Positions 1-6,600 of a stretch of DNA of 9,087 nucleotides are shown here, one piece after another. The stretch covers positions 1-9,087 of the forward strand of contig URLU01000085.1 in NCBI GenBank assembly GCA_900548765.1, read 5' to 3'. Position 1 is the stretch's first letter. The number at the start of each line of letters is the position of its first letter. Made by a program: the position numbers and the translations under genes. Origin of the DNA: an uncultured Lachnobacterium sp. (GTDB lineage Bacteria; Bacillota; Clostridia; Lachnospirales; Lachnospiraceae). The notes under the pieces are model-generated. The model was given only the letters and a program-made list of their open reading frames with translations. It was not told the DNA's origin and did not search any database.

Positions 1-1
1 T

Positions 2-94
2 GCACCAATTATGCCAGTGAATAAATTCTCATGTGATGCATTTATAAATCGTGGTGGAAGAATTCCAGCACCTATTCATAGCTTTAAAAACTAA
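2..94 (+). CDS. UPF0210 / DUF711 family protein, C-terminal end only (partial)
   Basis: This is the last 30 codons of a gene entering from the left edge, ending with TAA at 92-94. The peptide starts APIMPVNKFSC and ends GGRIPAPIHSFKN. From memory, that ending is the conserved C-terminus of the UPF0210 (DUF711) family, which is about 450 residues long; the streptococcal members I recall end almost identically (GGQIPAPIHSFKN). The family is widespread in Firmicutes and Archaea and has no firmly established biochemical role, so I assign no function. A rho-independent terminator starts seven bases after the stop, so this gene ends its own transcription unit and is probably not co-transcribed with the purine genes downstream. 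Base 1 is the third position of the preceding, incomplete codon. The call rests on about 30 residues only. Confidence 0.72.
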   Translation, partial: APIMPVNKFSCDAFINRGGRIPAPIHSFKN

Positions 95-100
95 CGAAGC

Positions 101-142
101 AAAGTCGGATTTCTGAGTAATATCGGAGATTCGGCTTTTTTT
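101..142 (+). terminator. Rho-independent terminator after the UPF0210 gene
   Basis: The arm AGTCGGATTTCT (103-114) pairs over 12 positions with GGAGATTCGGCT (125-136). Four of the pairs are G-U wobbles, and the loop is ten bases. AA at 101-102 extends the stem into the T-run, which covers 136-142. The structure sits just after the UPF0210 stop codon, in the right orientation to end that gene. Confidence 0.85.
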
Positions 143-262
143 CTGCAATGTATCCGGAGAGGATGCTTTTGACAGGTTCATTATATACCAAAGTATGCAA
201 GAAAAGCTGCCGGTGGAAGATTATTGTATATAAGCATTACTTATAGAACTTAGTAAATAATT

Positions 263-288
263 TAATATGGCTAATAACAGCCATATTA
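263..288. repeat. Perfect 10-bp inverted repeat upstream of purO (candidate operator)
   Basis: TAATATGGCT (263-272) and AGCCATATTA (279-288) are exact reverse complements separated by six bases (AATAAC). There is no T-run directly after the right arm, so it does not look like a terminator. The right arm ends one base before the proposed -35 hexamer of the purO promoter, a common location for a regulator site. It does not resemble the B. subtilis PurR PurBox (AWWWCCGAACWWT) as I know it. The symmetry is plain in the sequence; the operator role is inferred. Confidence 0.55.
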
Positions 289-317
289 TTGTAAATAAAA
301 ATTTAAAATGTTAGAAT
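289..317 (+). promoter_or_regulatory. Putative sigma-A promoter of the purine pair
   Basis: The -35 is TTGTAA (289-294), followed by a 17-base spacer and the -10 TAGAAT (312-317). A TG at 309-310 gives an extended -10 (TGTTAGAAT). Transcription would start near 324, leaving about 40 untranslated bases before the ATG at 364. A better -35 (TTGACA, 169-174) lies further upstream but has no convincing -10 at proper spacing. The surrounding DNA is very AT-rich, so chance matches are possible. Confidence 0.45.
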
Positions 318-363
318 TAATTCGTTGAAACAGCAAATTAATTTTGAAATGCGAGGTATAAAA

Positions 364-1077
364 ATGAAGATGGTTTCACTAGCAAACGAGCTTTCAAGCA
401 CAACTTATCCTGGTAGAGGAATTGTTATCGGACGTTCAAAGGACGGAAAGAAGGCTGTAACAGCTTACTTTATCATGGGTAGAAGTGAGAACAGCCGTAA
501 TCGTGTGTTTGTTGAAGATGGAGAGGGTATCCGTACACAGGCATTTGATCCTTCAAAGCTTGAGGATCCTAGTCTTATTATTTATGCTCCTGTAAGAGTC
601 CTTGGAAATAAGACAATCGTGACAAATGGAGATCAGACAGATACAATTTACGAGCTTATGGACAAGCAGCAGACCTTTGAGCAGGCTCTTCGTACAAGAG
701 AGTTTGAGCCAGACGCACCAAACTATACACCGCGTATTTCAGGTATTATGCATATAGAGAATGGCGGTTTTAATTATGCAATGTCTATTTTAAAGAGCAA
801 TAATGGAAATCCGGATGCCTGCAATCGATACACATTTGCATATTCTAATCCTGTAGCTGGTGAGGGGCATTTCATTCATACCTACATGGGAGATGGAAAT
901 CCATTGCCAAGCTTTGAGGGAGAGCCTACATGGGTTGAAATTGATGGTGATATTGATGCTTTCACAGAGATGGTGTGGAACAATCTCAATGAGGACAATA
1001 AGGTATCGCTTTTTGTACGCTATATTGATATTGAGTCTGGCAAATACGAAACCAGAATTGTGAATAAAAACAAGTAA
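364..1077 (+). CDS. purO: IMP cyclohydrolase, archaeal PurO type
   Basis: This 237-residue protein should close the ring of FAICAR to give IMP, the last step of de novo purine synthesis, in the cytoplasm. The assignment rests on resemblance to the PurO-type IMP_cyclohyd family: an N-terminal PGRGIVIGRSKDG segment (16-28), GRSENSRNRVF (39-49), TNGDQTDTI (87-95) and APNYTPRISGI (118-128), in the order I recall for archaeal PurO. It is somewhat longer than archaeal PurO (about 200 residues), with the extra length mostly C-terminal. It is unrelated in fold to the MGS-like cyclohydrolase domain of bifunctional PurH. I chose ATG 364 because GAGG at 353-356 sits seven bases upstream. An in-frame TTG at 325 would add 13 residues but has no ribosome site. 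The next gene encodes the AICAR formyltransferase that makes its substrate, which strongly supports the role. PurO in bacteria is less common than PurH and may reflect old transfer from archaea. Confidence 0.88.
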   Translation: MKMVSLANELSSTTYPGRGIVIGRSKDGKKAVTAYFIMGRSENSRNRVFVEDGEGIRTQAFDPSKLEDPSLIIYAPVRVLGNKTIVTNGDQTDTIYELMDKQQTFEQALRTREFEPDAPNYTPRISGIMHIENGGFNYAMSILKSNNGNPDACNRYTFAYSNPVAGEGHFIHTYMGDGNPLPSFEGEPTWVEIDGDIDAFTEMVWNNLNEDNKVSLFVRYIDIESGKYETRIVNKNK

Positions 1078-1264
1078 TGTAAAATGACATTAAATAGAGC
1101 TTACAAGAACTGGAACAGTAAAATAAGCAATATTTTGTAGTAAAACAATAAGTAATAAACAATAAGTAATAAAATAATCAGTGATATATAATAAGCTGGA
1201 AATAAAAAGAGTTTAGTTAGTAAAAATATAGTTGTGAAAAGAAATACACAAATAGGAGAAAACA
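1078..1264. other. AT-rich gap between purO and the formyltransferase gene
   Basis: This 187-base gap has no gene that I can support. It contains no good terminator; the only hairpin near the purO stop is a 5-bp AATGT/ACATT stem without a T-run. Both genes may therefore share a transcript. TATAAT (1187-1192) and TATAGT (1227-1232) resemble -10 boxes, but neither has a recognisable -35 at suitable distance and the region is so AT-rich that I do not call a promoter. It ends with AGGAGA (1254-1259), the ribosome-binding site of the next gene, five bases before its ATG. Confidence 0.5.
1143..1173. repeat. 14-bp tandem direct repeat, about 2.2 copies
   Basis: AAACAATAAGTAAT occurs at 1143-1156 and again, identically, at 1157-1170, followed by three bases of a third copy. 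It is a short, low-complexity AT-rich tandem duplication between purO and the formyltransferase gene. It most likely arose by replication slippage and could vary in copy number between strains. No function is apparent. Confidence 0.7.
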
Positions 1265-2443
1265 ATGCAGGAATACGAATTAAAATATGGATGTAACCCA
1301 AATCAGAAGCCTTCAAGAATTTATATGCAGAATGGAGAGCTTCCAATCAGGGTATTAAATGGAAGGGCTGGATACATTAACTTCCTTGATGCATTTAATG
1401 GATGGCAGCTTGTAAAAGAATTAAAGAAGGCAACAGGACTTCCGGCAGCAACATCTTTTAAGCATGTTTCACCAGCCGGTGCAGCAGTAGGACTTCCACT
1501 TTCTGAAGTGGAGAAGCAGATTTACTGGGTGTCTGATATGGATATCGAGTTCACACCACTTGCAAACGCTTATATCAGAGCAAGAGGCGCAGACAGAATG
1601 TCATCATTTGGTGATTTTATTTCATTGTCAGATGTATGTGACAAGAGCACAGCTCTTGTAATTAAGAGAGAGGTATCTGATGGAGTGATTGCTCCTGGAT
1701 ATACAGATGAGGCTCTTGAGATTTTAAAGGCAAAGAAAAATGGTAATTACTGTGTTATTGAGATAGACCCGGATTACGTTCCAGCTCCAATTGAGAGAAA
1801 GGATGTATTTGGTATCACATTTGAGCAGGGAAGAAACGAGTTAAATATTGATGAAAATTTCTTCTCAAATATTGTGACAGAGAACAAGGCTCTTACAGAG
1901 CAGGCAAAGATTGACCTCACTATTGCCATGATTACACTTAAGTATACACAGTCAAACTCAGTATGTTATGTAAAGGGCGGTCAGGCAATAGGTATTGGCG
2001 CAGGACAGCAGTCACGTATCCACTGTACAAGACTTGCAGGCTCAAAGGCTGATAACTGGTGGCTCAGACAGTCTCCACAGGTTCTTGGACTTCAGTTTGT
2101 AGACAACATCAAGAGAGCAGACCGTGATAATACAATCGACCTATATATGGGAGAGGATTATATGGATGTGCTCGCTGAGGGCGAATGGCAGAAATTCTTT
2201 AAGGTTAAGCCTGAGGTATTTACGGCAGAGGAAAAGAGAGCATGGCTTGATAAGAATACTGATGTGGCACTTGGCTCAGACGCTTTCTTCCCATTTGGAG
2301 ATAACATCGAGCGTGCACATAAGAGCGGTGTAAAATATGTTGCACAGCCAGGTGGTTCTGTGAGAGATGACCATGTAATTGATACATGTAATAAGTACGA
2401 TATGGTCATGAGCTTTACTGGAATCCGTTTATTCCACCACTAA
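1265..2443 (+). CDS. purH: AICAR formyltransferase, stand-alone (PurH without cyclohydrolase domain)
   Basis: This 392-residue cytoplasmic enzyme should transfer a formyl group from 10-formyltetrahydrofolate to AICAR, giving FAICAR, the penultimate step to IMP. Landmarks of the AICAR transformylase domain are all present: LKYGCNPNQ near the start (6-14), the catalytic Lys-His pair in SFKHVSPAGAAVG (K66-H67), GQQSR (247-251), and the C-terminal GGSVRDD (363-369) and SFTGIRLFHH (383-392), like the endings of ordinary PurH. The roughly 200-residue MGS-like IMP cyclohydrolase domain that starts bifunctional PurH (about 510-590 residues) is absent: the transformylase motif begins at residue 6, and a good AGGAGA ribosome site precedes the ATG. 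This is a true single-domain form rather than a truncation. The missing activity is supplied by the purO gene just upstream. Stand-alone transformylases are known in archaea and clostridia. Confidence 0.94.
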   Translation: MQEYELKYGCNPNQKPSRIYMQNGELPIRVLNGRAGYINFLDAFNGWQLVKELKKATGLPAATSFKHVSPAGAAVGLPLSEVEKQIYWVSDMDIEFTPLANAYIRARGADRMSSFGDFISLSDVCDKSTALVIKREVSDGVIAPGYTDEALEILKAKKNGNYCVIEIDPDYVPAPIERKDVFGITFEQGRNELNIDENFFSNIVTENKALTEQAKIDLTIAMITLKYTQSNSVCYVKGGQAIGIGAGQQSRIHCTRLAGSKADNWWLRQSPQVLGLQFVDNIKRADRDNTIDLYMGEDYMDVLAEGEWQKFFKVKPEVFTAEEKRAWLDKNTDVALGSDAFFPFGDNIERAHKSGVKYVAQPGGSVRDDHVIDTCNKYDMVMSFTGIRLFHH

Positions 2444-2478
2444 TGAAAAAGGCATAGAACTAATCATTCGGGGAATAC

Positions 2479-2507
2479 TTGATATTTCTGACAGCATATG
2501 GTATAGT
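2479..2507 (+). promoter_or_regulatory. Extended -10 sigma-A promoter in the purH-peptidase gap
   Basis: The -35 is TTGATA (2479-2484), followed by exactly 17 bases and the -10 TATAGT (2502-2507). A TG at 2499-2500 forms an extended -10 (TGGTATAGT). By sequence it is one of the two best promoters in the window. Transcription should start near 2513-2514. It points into a strong terminator only about 45 bases away rather than directly into a gene. Confidence 0.6.
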
Positions 2508-2513
2508 ATGCAG

Positions 2514-2587
2514 ATGCAAAAGGATATAAGTGTTGATAGTTGACACAAACGAAAGCCCAAAGAGTTGCAGCTCTTTGGGTTTTCTTG
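2514..2587 (+). ncRNA. Candidate small RNA or terminated leader, about 75 nt
   Basis: The interval from the predicted start of the extended -10 promoter to the end of the strong terminator would be a free-standing transcript of about 75 nt. It has an unstructured 5' half and a 3' terminator hairpin, the usual layout of a small regulatory RNA. The only ORF in it is a nine-codon ATG (2514-2543) with no ribosome site. I recognise no known RNA family or riboswitch in it. The main alternatives are a leader with an attenuator for the downstream peptidase-addBA operon, although I could not find an antiterminator pairing, or simply the 3' end of the purH transcript with a chance promoter match. This is an inference from signals only. 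Confidence 0.35.
2552..2587 (+). terminator. Strong rho-independent terminator downstream of purH
   Basis: CCCAAAGAG (2556-2564) and CTCTTTGGG (2571-2579) form a perfect 9-bp stem with a six-base loop TTGCAG. A G-U pair and three A-T pairs extend it into the T-run (2580-2583, then TTCTTG). It is 108 bases after the purH stop, and it separates the purine genes from the peptidase-addBA operon. Confidence 0.9.
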
Positions 2588-2618
2588 TTAAGTAAATTCA
2601 ATAGAATACACAGTTTTC

Positions 2619-2645
2619 CTGTTGCCAGTATCGTGGCAGTAACAG
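2619..2645. promoter_or_regulatory. Interrupted dyad over the -35 and spacer of the peptidase operon promoter
   Basis: CTGT-TGCCA (2619-2627) is mirrored by TGGCA (2634-2638) and, after a three-base offset, ACAG (2642-2645), around a six-base centre. The core TGCCA-N6-TGGCA is exact. The left arm contains the -35 hexamer and the right arm lies in the spacer, so a protein bound here would be expected to compete with RNA polymerase. The symmetry is visible; the operator role is inferred, and no regulator is identified. Confidence 0.4.
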
Positions 2646-2651
2646 TATAAT
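2622..2651 (+). promoter_or_regulatory. Putative sigma-A promoter of the peptidase-addBA operon
   Basis: The -35 is TTGCCA (2622-2627), followed by an 18-base spacer and a perfect -10 TATAAT (2646-2651). The start would be near 2658, giving a leader of about 36 bases to the GTG at 2694. It lies after the terminator at 2552-2587 and is the obvious promoter for the following three closely spaced genes. Confidence 0.7.
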
Positions 2652-2656
2652 ACTAT

Positions 2657-2669
2657 CATGATAATCATG
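2657..2669. repeat. 13-bp palindrome at the predicted transcription start, followed by seven T
   Basis: CATGATAATCATG is a perfect palindrome about one central base. It straddles the predicted start site and is directly followed by seven T residues (2670-2676). As an RNA hairpin it would have only a 4-bp CATG stem with a five-base loop, too weak for an efficient terminator. As DNA its position would suit an operator. Confidence 0.45.
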
Positions 2670-2693
2670 TTTTTTTACAAGGGAGAAAATTAA

Positions 2694-3599
2694 GTGAACG
2701 ATAAGAACGATATATTTATAAAGTGCATTATGGCAGCAGGTGTAGTGACAGTTATAACTGCCATGATTATAGTATTTGGAAAATTTGGTAAAATGGTGAC
2801 TGTGGTAAGAGCTGACAATGCCAGTATAACCGGAACTAATACAGATAAAACAGGCGATGCAGAAAACATAGGCAGTGTAGGTAAAACAGACGATGCTGAA
2901 AACACAGGCAAGGCAGATAAAAAAGCCAGTGACAGCAGGACAGATAACAGCAGAGAGGGCAGCGATAAGACAGATGATGAAGATATATATATACCTGACA
3001 GTCTGCTGGAATTAAAGGAAAAATACCCAGAAACAGCAGATTTTGTAGACTCATATGCTGAATATCAGGATACAGAATTTGATATGGACATATCCGACGA
3101 GATAGTGGAAGGTGAGATCCCCCTTTTCATACAGTGGGATAAGCGCTGGGGATACTGTATGTATGGAACTGATTTCTTCGGAGTAAACGGATGTGGACCC
3201 ACATGCCTTGCTATGGTGGTTTGCGGACTTACAAATGATGCAGAATACAACCCATATGATATAGCTATGTTTTCAATGTCAAACGACTATTATATAAGCG
3301 GTCAGGGAACCTCATGGAATCTGATGACAGAGGGCGCCAGAAATCTGGGGCTTACAGTTGAAAGCGGTAATATAACCCAGTGGTATATAGAGCACAATCT
3401 GTCAAGCCAGTCACCTATGATTTGTTCCATGGAGCCGGGAGATTTTACCTATACAGGGCATTTTATTGTGCTTACCGGCATAGATGAGGATGGCAAAATT
3501 ATAGTAAATGACCCAAATAGTTACATAAACAGCAAAAAGCACTGGGAGATAAGTGATTTGCTGCCACAGATAAAGAGCATATGGTGTTACAGGAGGTAG
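2694..3599 (+). CDS. C39-like cysteine peptidase family protein, membrane-anchored or secreted
   Basis: This 301-residue protein starts at GTG, with GGGAGA (2681-2686) seven bases upstream. Residues 11-28 (CIMAAGVVTV onward) are one hydrophobic segment after a charged N-terminus, so the protein is either anchored with the rest outside or released by cleavage, possibly after VVRA (37-40). Residues 41-100 are a Lys/Asp/Gly/Ser/Thr-rich linker containing a 12-residue imperfect repeat. Residues 142-301 resemble the Peptidase_C39_2 papain-like fold: IPLFIQWDKRW (142-152, with Q147 as likely oxyanion glutamine), GCGPTC (166-171, with C167 as likely nucleophile), YTGHFIVLTGI (H256) and VNDPN (D273). 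A complete Cys-His-Asp set suggests activity as a peptidase or amidohydrolase on a wall or secreted substrate, which I cannot name. There is no ABC-transporter domain, so it is not a bacteriocin exporter. It ends nine bases before addB, and its last codons carry the addB ribosome site. Confidence 0.82.
   Translation: MNDKNDIFIKCIMAAGVVTVITAMIIVFGKFGKMVTVVRADNASITGTNTDKTGDAENIGSVGKTDDAENTGKADKKASDSRTDNSREGSDKTDDEDIYIPDSLLELKEKYPETADFVDSYAEYQDTEFDMDISDEIVEGEIPLFIQWDKRWGYCMYGTDFFGVNGCGPTCLAMVVCGLTNDAEYNPYDIAMFSMSNDYYISGQGTSWNLMTEGARNLGLTVESGNITQWYIEHNLSSQSPMICSMEPGDFTYTGHFIVLTGIDEDGKIIVNDPNSYINSKKHWEISDLLPQIKSIWCYRR
2847..2916 (+). repeat. Imperfect 36-bp direct repeat in the peptidase linker
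   Basis: A segment beginning AAAACAGGCGATGC at 2847 recurs as AAAACAGACGATGC at 2883, with exactly 36 bases between the starts. The match covers about 34 bases with several mismatches and then fades. It encodes K-T-G-D-A-E-N-I-G (52-60) and K-T-D-D-A-E-N-T-G (64-72), a 12-residue period in the hydrophilic linker. It probably arose by internal duplication, and the linker is likely to differ in length between strains. Confidence 0.65.
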
Positions 3600-3608
3600 G
3601 AACTCTAT

Positions 3609-6600
3609 ATGGCATTACAGTTTATTCTTGGAAATTCAGGAAGTGGAAAATCAGAGTATATATATAGAAAAATAACAGAAGAAGCCTCACAAAATATTAC
3701 AAAAAATTATCTTGTGATTGTTCCAGAGCAGTTTACCATGCAGACACAGAAGAAGCTGGTGGAACTGTCCCAGAATAAAGCCATCATGAATATTGATGTC
3801 TTATCCTTCCAGAGACTTGCCTACAGGGTCTTTGATGAGCTTGGAATCAAAAATGTAAAGGTGCTGGAGGAGACGGGTAAAAATCTTGTCTTAAGGAAGG
3901 TGGCACAGGGCATAGAGGATAAGCTTACTGTCCTAAGACCAAACATAAGCAGGATGGGATATATAGGAGAAATCAAATCGCTGCTGTCAGAGCTTATGCA
4001 GTACAATATCAGCCCGGAGCAGCTTCGCGCCTATATTAATTCGGGCAAGCTGTCACCGGTGCTTGCAGCCAAGCTCTCTGATGTGCTGGTTATGTACGAG
4101 GGCTTTAACGACTTCATGAAGGATAAATATATAACAGCAGAGGAACTCTTAAATGTCCTTAAAGGTGTGGCAGGAGATTCTGAAATACTAAGGGATTCTG
4201 TGATTGTGTTTGATGAATTTACAGGCTTTACACCTGTGCAGAATGAACTGATGAGCGAGCTTCTTAAAATCTGTGAGCAGATATATGTGACCCTTACCAT
4301 AGATTCAAGGGAAGAGGGGGCTTTTTACAACTGTACTGGCATGCATGAGCTTTTTTATATGCCTAAAAAGACCATCAGGTCACTCATGAAAATGGCAGGA
4401 GACCTCCATGTGGATGTAGCGGAACCGGTTGTGCTGCAGGGGAAAAAAGACTACAGATTCAAAGAATCTGAGGAGATGTTTTTCCTGGAGCAGAATCTTT
4501 TCAGAAAAAATGGTAAAAAATACAGTCTGGAGGTCTCAGATATTACACTTACAAGCTGCAAGAATCCTAAGGAAGAGCTTGTATACACTGCAAGAATGAT
4601 AAATGACTATGTGCAGAACAAGGGAATGAGATATAAGGAAATCGCCATTGTGACTGGCGATGTGGAGAACTGCAGTAACTATGTAGAACGGATTTTCACC
4701 CAGTACAATATCCCATTTTTCCTTGATACTACAAAGGATATTTTGTTTCATCCCTTTATAGAATTTGTGAGGGCTGCACTGGAAATAATAGAAAAGGACT
4801 TTTCCTATGAGGCGGTCTTCAGGTTCTTAAGATGCGGCTTTTGTGACATTGAGGATGAAAAAATCGATACATTGGAAAATTATATACTGGCAACAGGAAT
4901 CAGGGGCAGATCAGCCTGGAGCAAGAGATGGCTTAGAAGCACCCGCAATAAAAACGAGTATGATTTGGAAGAAATGAACAGTTTGAGAGAGACCATCTAC
5001 CAGCTTTTAGAGCCTCTTGTCATGGTATTTAAGGATAAAGACTCGGATGTAAGGGGGAAAATTATTGCCCTCTATGAGCTTTTTGTGAGGCTTGATGTGG
5101 AAAAGAAGCTTGCAGAGAAGGAAAATGAACTGTTAAAGCTTGGAGAGCAGGTAAAATCAAAGGAATATGGTCAGATTTATGAGATAGTCATTTCTCTTTT
5201 TGAAAAGTATGTATCAATCCTGGGAGAGGAGAAAATCGGAATCCGTGAATTTACGGAAATCCTCGATGCTGGTTTTGATGCTGCATCCGTCGCTGCCATT
5301 CCACCGGGATATGACAATGTGATGGTGGGGGATATTGAGCGAACAAGACTTAATGGTGTAAAGGTTTTATTTTTCTTAGGTGTAAATGATGGAATTGTGC
5401 CAAAGAGTGTGACTAAGGGAGGCATAATATCCCAGTACGAACGAGAAGCCCTTAGGGAAATGGATGTGGAGCTGGCACCGGGAGCCAGAGAGCTTACTTT
5501 TATACAGAGGTATTATCTCTATCTCAACATGACCAAGCCATCTAACAAGCTTCATATCAGCTATTCAAGGCTTGATGCCACAGGAAAAACCATACTGCCG
5601 TCATATCTGGTAGGCGTAATAAAGCGCATGTACGAGAAGCTGTCAGAGAATACGATTCTGGAAGTGAGTGAGCAGCTTGATATTTCCACAGAGCGGGCTG
5701 CCAGAAATTATCTGCTTTGTAATGAGCCGGATGAGGACTGGTACAGGATTGCCAGGTATTTTTATGATAAGGACAGGGATGAGCTTGAGCGGCTCATACA
5801 GGCAAAATACGCAGGCTTCAGCAATAATCCAATCAGCAGTAATGTGGCAAGGGCTGTCTATGGCAATCATATAGAGGGCAGTGTCACACGAATCGAGCAG
5901 TACGCCAGATGTGCCTATGCCTATTATCTTAAGTATGGTTTGAGACTCAGGGAGAGAGAAATAAAGGGCTTTGAGAATGTGGATATTGGAAATATATACC
6001 ATGAAGCACTGAAGCACTACAGCCTGAAACTGGAAAATTCAGAGTCAGACTGGTTTTCGGTAAGTGATGAAATTAGGGATGAGCTGGCAGAGACAGCTAT
6101 AGAAGAAGCCTTTGAGCCATATGTGTTTGCAGATGATTCTGTGACAGGGGAAGCAAGGCATATGATGGAGCGGATGAAGGGCATATTTTTGGAGACAATC
6201 TGGGCTCTCACTAATCAGGTCAGAAGGGGCAGCTTTGTGCCAAAGGAGTTTGAGGTCTCATTCAGCGATATATCGGAGACAGATAAGCTGCATTTTGATT
6301 TTGGAGACAAGAGAAGCATTGATTTGGGCGGTCGAATAGACAGGGTAGATACCTGTCTGGATGCAGACAAAATGTATGTAAAGGTCGTGGATTACAAGTC
6401 AGGCGGCACACAGTTTGATTTGGTTAAGGTATATGAAGGCACCCAGCTTCAGCTGGTGGTTTATCTGAATGCGGCTATAGAAAAAAACAAGCTGGCACAC
6501 CCAGACATGAACATAGCACCGGCAGGCATACTCTATTACCACATAGATGACCCGACAATTGAGGTTTCCGACAATCTTACAGAAAAGGAAATAGATGACA

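Noticed and set aside
169..199. A perfect -35 hexamer TTGACA upstream of purO.
   Set aside because: At 17-base spacing the -10 would be AGTATG and at 19 bases TATGCA, both poor. The promoter at 289-317 is better placed.
163..246. A 27-codon ORF (ATG 163, stop TAG 244-246) with GGAG just upstream and two cysteines four residues apart.
   Set aside because: The ribosome site is only three bases from the ATG, no promoter is convincing, it resembles no peptide I know, and an ORF of this size is expected by chance. It would be worth revisiting only if conserved in relatives.
325..363. An upstream TTG start for purO, adding 13 residues.
   Set aside because: There is no ribosome site before 325, it nearly coincides with the predicted transcription start, and ATG 364 has GAGG at proper spacing.
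1101..1346. An 81-codon - strand frame rich in Leu/Ile/Phe/Tyr, like a small membrane protein.
   Set aside because: It arises from reading the AT-rich gap and the start of purH backwards; hydrophobic codons are expected from such composition. It has no Shine-Dalgarno.
2540..2545. A second TTGACA, in the purH-peptidase gap.
   Set aside because: A -10 at normal spacing would fall inside the terminator hairpin and does not resemble TATAAT.
2694..3599. Possibility that the C39-like protein is a bacteriocin-processing ABC transporter or bacteriocin system.
   Set aside because: It has no transporter or ATP-binding domain, and no double-glycine leader peptide gene or immunity gene is nearby. The match is to the stand-alone C39_2-like fold.
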